A stretch of 64,000 nucleotides of DNA, taken from the NCBI GenBank assembly GCA_002840435.1, contig PHAT01000002.1:62001-126000 (forward strand), given 5' to 3'. The notes beneath the pieces are model-generated. The model did not search any database. It was not told where the DNA came from and was given only the letters and a program-made list of their open reading frames with translations. The position numbers and the translations under genes are program-made. Positions 55,189 through 63,787 of this stretch are shown in pieces; position 1 is the first letter of the stretch; each line of letters begins with the position of its first letter. This stretch comes from Deltaproteobacteria bacterium HGW-Deltaproteobacteria-6 (lineage in GTDB: Bacteria; Desulfobacterota; Syntrophia; Syntrophales; Smithellaceae).

Positions 55189-57078
55189 GTGAGAAGATAT
55201 TTTCATACAATGGCCATTCTACTTTTTGCATGCGGCGCGATTATGCCGTTTTATGCACAAGCCGGACAATCATCCCGGCCGGCGATTTACCAGGCCATTA
55301 TTAACGACAGCATTGACAGGGTCAAAGCCGCGATAGACAAAGGCGAGGCAAACGCGGTCTGGGAACAGGAAACCCCGCTGTGCTTTGCGCTCTCTTATGG
55401 CAAAAGATGGGATGTCGCCAAAGCGATCATTCAATCGTCCCGGGCGGACGTCAACAAGAGAGGCACCCGTGAGGATGGATTCGGCAATACGTGGGAACGT
55501 ACGCCCCTGCTGATAGCCGCGGAAAACGGACAAACGGAAATCGTCGATCTTCTGCTGAAAAAAGGCGCCGATATCAATGCCAGGGATCGGACCAATGGCG
55601 CGCCGCTGTCCCAGGGGAATTCAGCGCTGATTCTGGCCGCCGCCATGAATCATCCGGATACCGTCCGGCTGCTTCTGGCCCAGGCCAAAAAACCCGATGT
55701 CCTTCTGAAGGAAAGAGAAGGCAAAACCGCCTTCTGGTTTGCTGTGGCCAATGAAAACCTGGAGATGGTCAAGCTTCTCTACAGCCACGGCTCAAAAATC
55801 AACCTGCCGGACAAAACAGGCGCATCGGTGCTGACCACCACCGTTTTACACAAGAGACATGACGTGCTGGATTTCCTAGTCAAAAATGGCGCGGACATTA
55901 ACAAGGCGGACAACAACGGAACCACCCCGCTCATCGCGGCCATTGGCTGGAAGAATAAAGATCAGGCCGTGGTGTTGAAGTATCTGGAAAAGTTTCTCAC
56001 CTTCAAACCCAAGGTGAACTATGCGGGCGGTGATTATTCAGCCCTGCATAACGCCACCCACTATGATTTTGTTGAGGCCATCGGACTCCTCCTGGACAAT
56101 GGAGCAAATATCAACCTTTTATCCCCGGCCAGCGGCCGTACCGCGCTATATGTCGCCGCCATGTCAAAAAAAATCGATGCGGCCAAATACCTCATGTCGC
56201 GCGGGGCTAAAACGGAAATTCAGGACAAAGCCGGTTACACACCGCTGATCGCGGCCGTAATTGTCACGGATCCGGAAATGGTCCAGGTTCTGATGGAAGG
56301 AGGCGCCGTGACCGATGTAAAATCTCCGGCAAGTAATCTGACGCCGTTGGTTATGGCAGCCGGCAATCCCGACCCTTTTAAACACAAAAGCTACATCAGG
56401 ATCATGACCATTTTATTGGACAATAAAGCGGATATTGATTTCCCGGCCTCCGACGGCCGAACCGCGTTAATTGCCGCGGCTATGTGCGCTGATCAAAAAC
56501 AGGCTCTCGAAAAGGTTTCCTTGCTTTTGGAGAGAGGCGCGAAACCCGATATGGTAAAACACGGGGGAGAAACGGCTTTGATGCTGGCCGCAGGCCGTGG
56601 GCATGACGAAGTTGCCGAATTGCTGATTGAAAAGGGCGCCGATGTGAACCTGAGAAACGGCGCCGGTGAAACGGCCATGAGTTACGCGAAACGTTCCGGT
56701 AAAACCGCCATCATCACCCTTCTTGAATCGAAGGGCGCGAAACCCGATGCGCCCGTGGTCATGAAAAATGTCTCTGTCAAAGAGCTGGTCGGAACCTGGG
56801 AGGGTTTTCAGGATGGACTGCCGCAGGCGCGGTTCAAGCTTACCCTGAACAAAAATAATACATTTGATTTTGTTTCCCGATTGACGCCGGAAGTCCTGAA
56901 GACGCTTCCCAAAGGTTCCGTGAATCCGGTCATTGCCGCCCAGAAAGGGACTTACACCGTCAACAACGACATCCTGATCCTGAATCTGACCGGCGCCGCG
57001 CCGGTTTCCCGGAAGTGGAAACTGGAAAACAAGATGCTGATCCTCGACAACATTATCCGGTTGAAAAAGATGAAATAA
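55189..57078 (+). CDS. Secreted ankyrin-repeat protein with C-terminal beta domain
   Basis: 629 residues from GTG 55189 with CGGAGG upstream. A signal peptide (residues 1-25) is followed by about a dozen ankyrin repeats (TPLLIAAENGQTEIVDLLLKKGADINAR and similar), up to residue 520, then a C-terminal domain of about 100 residues (LVGTWEGFQDGLPQARFKLTL; KGTYTVNNDILILN) that looks like a small beta barrel. It should act in the periplasm or be exported as a protein-binding scaffold. Target unknown. Confidence 0.88.
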   Translation: MRRYFHTMAILLFACGAIMPFYAQAGQSSRPAIYQAIINDSIDRVKAAIDKGEANAVWEQETPLCFALSYGKRWDVAKAIIQSSRADVNKRGTREDGFGNTWERTPLLIAAENGQTEIVDLLLKKGADINARDRTNGAPLSQGNSALILAAAMNHPDTVRLLLAQAKKPDVLLKEREGKTAFWFAVANENLEMVKLLYSHGSKINLPDKTGASVLTTTVLHKRHDVLDFLVKNGADINKADNNGTTPLIAAIGWKNKDQAVVLKYLEKFLTFKPKVNYAGGDYSALHNATHYDFVEAIGLLLDNGANINLLSPASGRTALYVAAMSKKIDAAKYLMSRGAKTEIQDKAGYTPLIAAVIVTDPEMVQVLMEGGAVTDVKSPASNLTPLVMAAGNPDPFKHKSYIRIMTILLDNKADIDFPASDGRTALIAAAMCADQKQALEKVSLLLERGAKPDMVKHGGETALMLAAGRGHDEVAELLIEKGADVNLRNGAGETAMSYAKRSGKTAIITLLESKGAKPDAPVVMKNVSVKELVGTWEGFQDGLPQARFKLTLNKNNTFDFVSRLTPEVLKTLPKGSVNPVIAAQKGTYTVNNDILILNLTGAAPVSRKWKLENKMLILDNIIRLKKMK

Positions 57079-57169
57079 ACCTCCTTTATGTTTGCAGCGG
57101 ATTAGTTGTTTTACGGCATGCAGGTCATAAAAAGAAGAAAGTTTTTGCCGTCTCGCGACATAGTAGTCG

Positions 57170-57198
57170 TGGACAAGAGAAAACTTATTATGTATAAT
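57170..57198 (+). promoter_or_regulatory. Strong predicted promoter abutting a start codon
   Basis: TGGACA (57170-57175), exactly 17 bp, then TATAAT (57193-57198). The expected transcription start (57205) is the A of the ATG of the next gene, so its mRNA may lack a leader; no ribosome site is seen. Confidence 0.6.
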
Positions 57199-57204
57199 TA
57201 ACCC

Positions 57205-57477
57205 ATGGAAATAATTCTGGGCACACAAATCGCGGTTCCTCTTTCTCAGGTGGCTTTGCTGCTGGGAATCAGCACGGTGACATTATTTTTTGGACGGATA
57301 AAAGTTGCCCTGATCATCAATTATTGTTTCACGCTTTACTGGGGCTTTTTTTTGAATCCCGGTTTCTTCTCCGACAATGGAGACCTTATCTTAAACAACT
57401 ACACGTTTGCTTATTTCGGGTTTGGTCTGCTTATTGTTGTTCTGGCGGTTATCGGTTTTATGTTCAGCAAAGAATGA
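57205..57477 (+). CDS. Small membrane protein, unknown
   Basis: 90 residues with three predicted membrane helices (VALLLGISTVTLFFG; VALIINYCFTLYWGFFL; FAYFGFGLLIVVLAVIGFMF) and a short polar loop (NPGFFSDNGDLILNN). I know no family. A promoter sits so close that the message may start at the ATG. Confidence 0.65.
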   Translation: MEIILGTQIAVPLSQVALLLGISTVTLFFGRIKVALIINYCFTLYWGFFLNPGFFSDNGDLILNNYTFAYFGFGLLIVVLAVIGFMFSKE

Positions 57478-57557
57478 AACGGACAATCGCTGAAAGCTGA
57501 TTGCTTTGATCAGGTGCTTCCCGCTGTACTGATTTTCCTGACCGGTCCGTTTAGACT

Positions 57558-57902
57558 TTATCTGGAGAGCTTTCCTCCGCAATCGGATTTGCCCATGCCT
57601 CGCCCTTCAGTTTCTTCTTTGATCAAATTGCCGCTTTCATCAAAAACCAGTGAGTAAAAAAAATCATTGTCGCCGCAGTTATATTTCCAGGCCTGACCCC
57701 GGTTGATGCATAATCCTGTTTCTCTATGGCGCTCAAGGCAGATGGATTCTTTGGATGTAGGGGCTCCGCAGGTGAAGAGCAGTTTTGTTTTGGAATCGCC
57801 AAGTGTGATGAGACCGGTTCCGCAGGAAAACGCCCATCCGCTGTCCGTTATCATCAACATGCTTGCCATAACACAGAACAAAAAAATGATGTGCTTTTTC
57901 AT
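57558..57902 (-). CDS. DUF2845-type secreted cysteine-containing protein
   Basis: 114 residues. The signal peptide (IIFLFCVMASMLMITDSGWA) is followed by FSCGTGLITLGDSKTKLLFTCGAPTSKE, the DUF2845 pattern, and more cysteines (CLERHRETGLC; YNCGDNDFFYSLVF). It should be periplasmic and disulfide-bonded. AAGGAGG precedes the ATG. Function is unknown. Confidence 0.8.
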   Translation of the reverse strand: MKKHIIFLFCVMASMLMITDSGWAFSCGTGLITLGDSKTKLLFTCGAPTSKESICLERHRETGLCINRGQAWKYNCGDNDFFYSLVFDESGNLIKEETEGRGMGKSDCGGKLSR

Positions 57903-58006
57903 CTTTCCTCCTTTTCGCCCTTATTGCAAATGGCGAACTTCGTGCTCAGCGCCGTTTCAATCTTGATTTCAATATATTACATTATTTTTCAGGGTTGTTC
58001 AAGCAC

Positions 58007-58066
58007 TCCGCCCACCGGCGGACAGTCTGAGGATTCGTGTGTTGTAAAGCCTTCGGCTTTTTATTG
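58007..58066 (+). ncRNA. Possible small RNA ending in an intrinsic terminator
   Basis: Between two divergent genes lies TCCGCC-CACC-GGCGGA (58007-58022) and then AAAGCC-TTC-GGCTTT with a T tail (58046-58062). The terminator points along the plus strand but no plus-strand gene ends here, so a short transcript starting upstream of 58000 is likely. The promoter is not clear. Confidence 0.35.
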
Positions 58067-58160
58067 ATTATTCGAGGACTTCTCTGTTATAAGAACTACC
58101 ATGGAAGATACAGGATTCATGACCTTCATCAATGCTCATTCATGAAAAGGAGACGGGATC

Positions 58161-60326
58161 ATGGCTGAAAAAAAGGGGTCTCTGATTTTCTTATCTCGCG
58201 GAGGCATTTTGATTCCGGCGTCTACCGGAAACATCCAGCTGGGAATTCCACCGGAAACAATAAAAGATACGATGAAGCTTAAGGGCGGCGTGCCTGATAC
58301 GTATATTGTGCCCGGGGATATGTTTGATCTGCATTACGGGGTCGCGCTGGCCGAGATGGAATTTCCCGTCTATTACAATTTCTTTATCAAGAAGGAAAAA
58401 ACAAGAATCATCTGCCATGAAGGCCAACGGAAAAGAATTGAAACGGTCATCTCGGAAGCCCTGTTCGGGCCGGAAACAATGGACTACGTTAATGAATATG
58501 CAGACGGAGAGAATACGCCGGGTTTTCCGGATCTGAGAGCGGAAATGAACCATTTCAGAAAGTCCATGGGCCCGGAGGGCAGCGTGGACCTGGAGGACTT
58601 GATAGACTTCTGCGTTCTGGATGATCACGGGAGAGCATCCTATAACGGGATTGATGTCCAGTTTGACAGCGATGATAATTTAAGAGTCTATGAAAAGGGA
58701 AAGGAGATCGCGTTTGTCGGCAGGGATGTGTCTGTTATGGTCCGTAAAGCGGCGGCTGCCCGTTCCAAACTCAATTTCCGGCCGCCCTTATTCGGCGTGA
58801 CAACCCTTGGGGCCGGTCATGGCTTCGATCCTGAAGCGGATACATCAGGGCTGATCATCTGGGTAAGCCGGCGGGGGATTATGGTGGATCCTCCTGTTGA
58901 TTCCACCGAGAAACTGCTGGCCTTAGGCGTCGGTCCAAAATGGATCGATAGTGTCATCCTGACGCACTGTCATGCGGATCACGATGCGGGAACGCTGCAG
59001 AAGATTCTTCATGAAGGAAAAATCAACCTGTACACAACGAGCACCATTTATAACAGCTTTATGAAAAAGGCCGGGGCTTTGACGGGTATTGAAGAGTCGC
59101 GGCTCAAGAGGCTGGTTCATTTTTACCCCGTCTGCATCGGGAAGCCCATGATCATCAGCGGGGGCAAATTCAATTTTAATTATACCCTTCATTCCATTCC
59201 GACCATTTCCATCCAGGCCTCTTTGTCCGGAAAGAGCATGGTATACAGTTCAGATACAATGAACGATCCGCAATATATTGAACAACTGTACGCGGAGGGT
59301 ATTCTGACGAAAAGCCGCCGGGACTCTCTGGTGAATTTCCCCTGGGATCGGGATGTCATTTTTCACGAAGCGGGCATACCGCCTATCCATACGCCGCTTG
59401 ACTTTCTTTGCAACCTGCCTGCGGACATCCGGAAGCGAATGTATCTGGTCCATGTAAATCCCGAGAGCATCCCCTGCGAAAGCAGTCTGCGTATCGCCCC
59501 CACAGGGTTGGCCAACACCATCGAACTGGACGTCAAGTCCATTCCGCATGATGAAGCTATTGAAATGCTGGACACCTTTTCCCGCGTAGAACTGTTTGAG
59601 AACCTGGCCTTTGAAAAGGCCAGGGAGTTTTTACTGGTTGCCGGGGTTGAACATTACAAGGCGTCCGACGTCATCTTCAGTAAAGGGGACAAAGGGGATA
59701 AGTTCTACGTGGTGATGAGCGGCATTGTGGATATTACTCTGGGCGGCAAGATGATCACGACATACGATGTCGGCGGCTATTTCGGGGAAAAGAGCCTGTT
59801 TCTGGATGAAAACCGCACGGCAACGGCAACCTCCCGAACGGATGTAAAACTGCTCACCATTCGGAAAGATGAAATGTTGAGCCTGATACGCGGAACGGAA
59901 AGTGAATACCTGCTGCATCAGATTGCTGATTTTCAGAATGTCAAACTGCGGAAAACCCTGAAAAATAATCCAATCCTCGGCAGTTTAACGGCAACGCAGA
60001 AAACCCGGCTTCACGGACTGATCAGACCTTTTGCTCATTCCTTCCATCCGGGAGATATTATCGCCGGTAAAAATTCGGCGGCGGGATTCACTTATCTTGT
60101 CGGTGAGGGAAGCGTCGATGTCTACCAGGGACGAGTATTGATTGACACGTTGATCAAAGGCGGTCTGTTTGGCGTGAAGGATCTCTTTGAAGGAAAAGAT
60201 AAAAAAACATTTTCATTTGTCGCGAAAGAAGAGACATGCCTTTACTGCATCGAGCATGCCGACCTTAAACATTTTTTGGATACGAATCCCGGCGTCTATG
60301 TAAAAATGTATCATATTCCTTATTGA
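58161..60326 (+). CDS. MBL-fold cyclic nucleotide phosphodiesterase with two CNBDs
   Basis: 721 residues. The central metallo-beta-lactamase domain has THCHADHDAG near residue 267 and later metal ligands (YSSDTM near 365; IFHEAG; YLVHVNP). The C-terminal part has two cyclic-nucleotide-binding domains: the first (475-590) with FGEKSLFLDENRTATA keeps the ligand-binding residues; the second (610-720, FGVKDLFEGKDKKTF) does not. It matches the cAMP/cGMP-dependent phosphodiesterases described in Leptospira. It probably degrades cAMP and is controlled by it. AAAAGGAGACGG precedes the ATG. Confidence 0.88.
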   Translation: MAEKKGSLIFLSRGGILIPASTGNIQLGIPPETIKDTMKLKGGVPDTYIVPGDMFDLHYGVALAEMEFPVYYNFFIKKEKTRIICHEGQRKRIETVISEALFGPETMDYVNEYADGENTPGFPDLRAEMNHFRKSMGPEGSVDLEDLIDFCVLDDHGRASYNGIDVQFDSDDNLRVYEKGKEIAFVGRDVSVMVRKAAAARSKLNFRPPLFGVTTLGAGHGFDPEADTSGLIIWVSRRGIMVDPPVDSTEKLLALGVGPKWIDSVILTHCHADHDAGTLQKILHEGKINLYTTSTIYNSFMKKAGALTGIEESRLKRLVHFYPVCIGKPMIISGGKFNFNYTLHSIPTISIQASLSGKSMVYSSDTMNDPQYIEQLYAEGILTKSRRDSLVNFPWDRDVIFHEAGIPPIHTPLDFLCNLPADIRKRMYLVHVNPESIPCESSLRIAPTGLANTIELDVKSIPHDEAIEMLDTFSRVELFENLAFEKAREFLLVAGVEHYKASDVIFSKGDKGDKFYVVMSGIVDITLGGKMITTYDVGGYFGEKSLFLDENRTATATSRTDVKLLTIRKDEMLSLIRGTESEYLLHQIADFQNVKLRKTLKNNPILGSLTATQKTRLHGLIRPFAHSFHPGDIIAGKNSAAGFTYLVGEGSVDVYQGRVLIDTLIKGGLFGVKDLFEGKDKKTFSFVAKEETCLYCIEHADLKHFLDTNPGVYVKMYHIPY

Positions 60327-60441
60327 TGCGGCAGGCGCGCTTTCATCATAGCCCGGACTTCACCCATAGAACCGGTGGCAACCGGTAAAAAAGAAGTATA
60401 TACGTTTTATGTTTGTATTTTGCGCATGAGGGGGAATGGCA

Positions 60442-61593
60442 ATGATGATTCCATCGGACATCAAGCGTTTGTTTCAGGACCATGGCACCGAGATGATTCT
60501 GGAAAAAGGAGACGTACTGTTTCGCCAGGGAGATGCCAGTGATGCGGTATACTACGTCATGAGCGGCAGTTTGACGGTATACGTGCGAGAAGGCAGCGCG
60601 GACCCCCACCTGCTCAACGGCGTCGGAGCAGGAGAACTGCTGGGCGAGTTGGGCGCCATTACCCAGCAACCCCGTTCAGCCACCCTGATTGCCTCATCGC
60701 AGGTCGTGCTTTCATACATTCCCACACTCAAATTCCGGGCTCTGCTGGCCGATTCCTTGCCTCTGGTTGAGAATATGACCTTGACCAGTCGCGAACATGT
60801 GATTTCCGCGGACCGGGCGCGGATTCAGTTCGGAAAAACCTATCAGCAGATGCAGAAGCGCCTTGCCAGTCTGGGCGAAGAAAAAGAACAGCTGCAGGAG
60901 CTGCTGCGCCTGCGTGAAGAGCTTGAGGCCATGGTGGTTCATGATTTGCGCAATCCGTTGAACACGGTCATGATGGTCCTAAGCCTGATGGAAAGCATGA
61001 AGGATCAGGTCAATGACCCGGATGCTTTCATGCACCTGTCCAAACTGGCCAGCGGCGCCGCATTGCGCATGAATCAACTGATTTCCACCCTGCTGGATAT
61101 TGCCCGGTTGGAAGCCGGTAAATTGGTTTTGAATATCCAGGAATTTGACCTCTCGATCCTGTTGGCGGATGTGATCGATATACAGCAGCCGATTGTGAAA
61201 GGTGATGTTAAAATTGTTAATCAGACGACGCCGGGTTTGATCATCAAAGCCGACCGCGAAGTGTTGAGGCGTGTGGTGGCTAATTTATTGGACAATGCGT
61301 TTAAATTTGCGCCCCCTTCCAGCCAAATCGAAATCACGGCCCAATCGCTCAACAACCGGGCCGTCCGCATCAGCGTTATTGATGCCGGGCCGGGTGTTCC
61401 ACCCGAGGAACGCGAACGCATTTTCGAAAAGTTCACGCAGGTGAAAGATGCGGTGCACGAGAGGCGCATTGGCACGGGGCTGGGGCTGACCTTCTGCCGC
61501 ATGGCGGTGGAGGCGCACGGTGGTTCCATTTGGGTCGAGGACGGCCCTTCAGGTGCGGGAAGCTGTTTCAGCATCCAGCTCCCTCAGGAGTAA
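60442..61593 (+). CDS. Histidine kinase with cyclic-nucleotide-binding domain
   Basis: About 383 residues from ATG 60442 (60436 is too near the GAGGGGGA site). An N-terminal CNBD (residues 10-120; LLGELGAITQQPRSATL keeps Glu and Arg), a coil, then the kinase core with the histidine in VVHDLRNPLNTV, N box NLLDNAFKFAP, G1 DAGPGVP and G2 GTGLGLTF. It has no membrane part, so it senses a soluble ligand, probably cAMP. It lies 115 bp after the phosphodiesterase. No response regulator is adjacent. Confidence 0.92.
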   Translation: MMIPSDIKRLFQDHGTEMILEKGDVLFRQGDASDAVYYVMSGSLTVYVREGSADPHLLNGVGAGELLGELGAITQQPRSATLIASSQVVLSYIPTLKFRALLADSLPLVENMTLTSREHVISADRARIQFGKTYQQMQKRLASLGEEKEQLQELLRLREELEAMVVHDLRNPLNTVMMVLSLMESMKDQVNDPDAFMHLSKLASGAALRMNQLISTLLDIARLEAGKLVLNIQEFDLSILLADVIDIQQPIVKGDVKIVNQTTPGLIIKADREVLRRVVANLLDNAFKFAPPSSQIEITAQSLNNRAVRISVIDAGPGVPPEERERIFEKFTQVKDAVHERRIGTGLGLTFCRMAVEAHGGSIWVEDGPSGAGSCFSIQLPQE

Positions 61594-61614
61594 AAACGGA
61601 TTCCGCTTTTTTGA
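61594..61614. terminator. Weak two-way terminator between converging genes
   Basis: AAAAACGG-ATT-CCGCTTTTTT: a short imperfect stem with A and T tracts on both sides, in the 35-bp gap between the kinase and HD-GYP genes. Confidence 0.35.
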
Positions 61615-61628
61615 ATATATCCCTTACT

Positions 61629-63704
61629 TCAGCCCAGATACTTTGAAATATCGACATGATCGATTTGTTCCGGCCTGAGATAACGGCTGGCGTAGCGCAG
61701 GTAAACGCCCGAAGTCAGGAACAGGTCGAACAGATCGGGATCGATGTGTTTGTCCTTCTTGAAGAAGGAAAGGATTTTCACCGATTCGGAGAGCGTCTTA
61801 GCTTTTTTATACGGGCGGTCAGAAGCGGTGAGGGCTTCGAAAATATCGGCAATCGCCATGATGCGGGCCGGGATGGATAGATCGTCCTTCGTAAGCCCGA
61901 GAGGGTACCCGGAACCCGTCAGGGTTTCATGATGGCTGCCCGCGTATTCAGGAACTCTCGAAAGCTCCTTGGGAAAAGGCAGCGCCTCCAGCATGACGAT
62001 AGTCTGGATAACGTGCTCATTGATCTTGAAACGTTCCTCTTCGGTGAGCGTGCCCTTCTCCACGCACAGGTTTTGTACCTCGCCAAAGTTATAAAGATGT
62101 TCCGGCACCTTCATCTTGAAGCCGTAGTGGGGATCGGGTACGTTGCCGACGCCCCGGGGGATGATGTGGCAGGGCTTATCGGCAAGCAGGTTTTCAACCG
62201 CAGGCAGCGCGGAGACAGGCATGCTTTCATATCGCTGTAATTCTTCGTGTGACAGGCCGAGGCGGTCGTCAAAATGGCGCGTCCAGGTCTGACCGGCAAT
62301 CCTGTTAATCTGGTCGATCCGCTCCGGCGCCATGAACTCACCGCCCATGTTGCATTCCGCCAGGAATGCGAAATCGGCGATCAACTGCATGTGCCGTTCA
62401 TGGAATTTCTGCGCAGTTGCAGCGGGATCGGCTCCATTTTGGATTGCCTTGAGAGATGTGATCTCGGCATCGCGCAACAAGACCTCGAATCGCGCGCGCA
62501 CCTCATGGATTCGGTTGTAGATCATTTCGAGCTTGGTTGCTTTGTCGACCACGTATTCGGGGGTAGTGACTTTGCCGCAGTCATGCAGCCAGGCGCCGAT
62601 CCGGAACTCCCGCCATTCTTCATCAGAATGAAAATCGAAACCGGCGAGCGGCCCCTCCCTGACACTGGACGCCTCCCGGGCCAGCATGACGGCCAGTTCC
62701 GGCACCCGTTCACAATGGCCGCCGGTATAAGGACTCTTCGCATCAATTGCACCCGCCACAAGTTTAATCATCGAATCGACCAGCGCACGCTGTGCCGCAA
62801 GCAGATTGCTGTTTTCCAGGGCGACCGCCGCCTGCGAGGCAAGTGCTTGCATAAACCCCACCAGTTCTTTCGGAAACGCGATGACTGCTCCGCTGCCCGG
62901 ATCCAGGGCGTTCAGAAACTGCAACACGCCAATGACCTCTCCTTCGCGCGGAGACATGGGGATGGTCAGCATGGATAAGCTCCGGTATCCGGTCCGGTCA
63001 TCGAAGTGGTGTGAGCCGCTCATATCAAACCGCTTTTCAGCGTAGACATCGTCGATGATAACGGTTTCGTTATGCAGTGCCACATAGGTCGCCACGTATT
63101 TCTCATTTGGCGCGCCCGTGCCCGGGTCCGTAAGCGGAATCTCCATCGAGGGCAGCAGGTCGTCCTTGGTGCGCAACGCAAAGACCAGTGTGTTATGATC
63201 GGTTTTCAGGTACATTGTTCCGGCATCACAGTTGCACAATTGCTTCCCGCTTTCCAGAATATGCCTGAGCAGTGTTTGCCAGTTGCGCTCCCGTGACAGC
63301 AGGATGCCGGTTTCCACCAGGCTGGCCAGTTTCTGTTCGGCCACCGTCAGGGCTTTGGTGTGTTGATCGAGCGTGCGCTTCATGGCCTTGTGGGCTTGCC
63401 CCAGAATGTTGACTTCATGGAGGATGGTAGGCCGGGGATCAACCTCGCCTGTGAAATCCAGATTTGCGATTTGCTCCGCGTCCGCGGCAAGGATGGAAAG
63501 AGAGCGTCCAATCCGGCGCGCGCCGATAACCGAGAGGGGGATCATGACCAGAAGAAGAGCGATCATCACGTAGATGACCTGGCTTCGCGCCTCAATGATC
63601 AAACCGCCGATGAGGACCAGGGCGGTGATCATCAGAACGATGCCCAGAAGAATCAAGATGACAAAGTTGTGAAAACGCAAACTCAGACCAGAGATGCGGG
63701 ACAT
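61629..63704 (-). CDS. GAF / HD-GYP-type c-di-GMP phosphodiesterase
   Basis: About 691 residues from ATG 63704, which has AAAGGAG upstream. Two membrane helices and a linker (residues 12-115), a GAF domain (140-310) and an HD-GYP-like domain. The HD motif is in AWLHDCGKVTTPEYV (near 373), and the HHETLTGSGYP motif near 591. About 150 extra residues lie between the two halves compared with standard HD-GYP proteins. It likely breaks down c-di-GMP in response to a GAF ligand. It converges on the CNBD kinase. Confidence 0.88.
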   Translation of the reverse strand: MSRISGLSLRFHNFVILILLGIVLMITALVLIGGLIIEARSQVIYVMIALLLVMIPLSVIGARRIGRSLSILAADAEQIANLDFTGEVDPRPTILHEVNILGQAHKAMKRTLDQHTKALTVAEQKLASLVETGILLSRERNWQTLLRHILESGKQLCNCDAGTMYLKTDHNTLVFALRTKDDLLPSMEIPLTDPGTGAPNEKYVATYVALHNETVIIDDVYAEKRFDMSGSHHFDDRTGYRSLSMLTIPMSPREGEVIGVLQFLNALDPGSGAVIAFPKELVGFMQALASQAAVALENSNLLAAQRALVDSMIKLVAGAIDAKSPYTGGHCERVPELAVMLAREASSVREGPLAGFDFHSDEEWREFRIGAWLHDCGKVTTPEYVVDKATKLEMIYNRIHEVRARFEVLLRDAEITSLKAIQNGADPAATAQKFHERHMQLIADFAFLAECNMGGEFMAPERIDQINRIAGQTWTRHFDDRLGLSHEELQRYESMPVSALPAVENLLADKPCHIIPRGVGNVPDPHYGFKMKVPEHLYNFGEVQNLCVEKGTLTEEERFKINEHVIQTIVMLEALPFPKELSRVPEYAGSHHETLTGSGYPLGLTKDDLSIPARIMAIADIFEALTASDRPYKKAKTLSESVKILSFFKKDKHIDPDLFDLFLTSGVYLRYASRYLRPEQIDHVDISKYLG

Positions 63705-63787
63705 GCTGACTCCTTTCGACTGAATCAGTCGCGCAGGCTTACCCATGTTCCGGGGTTCGTGTTTTCCGCAATTGTTTTTATGCGGTA

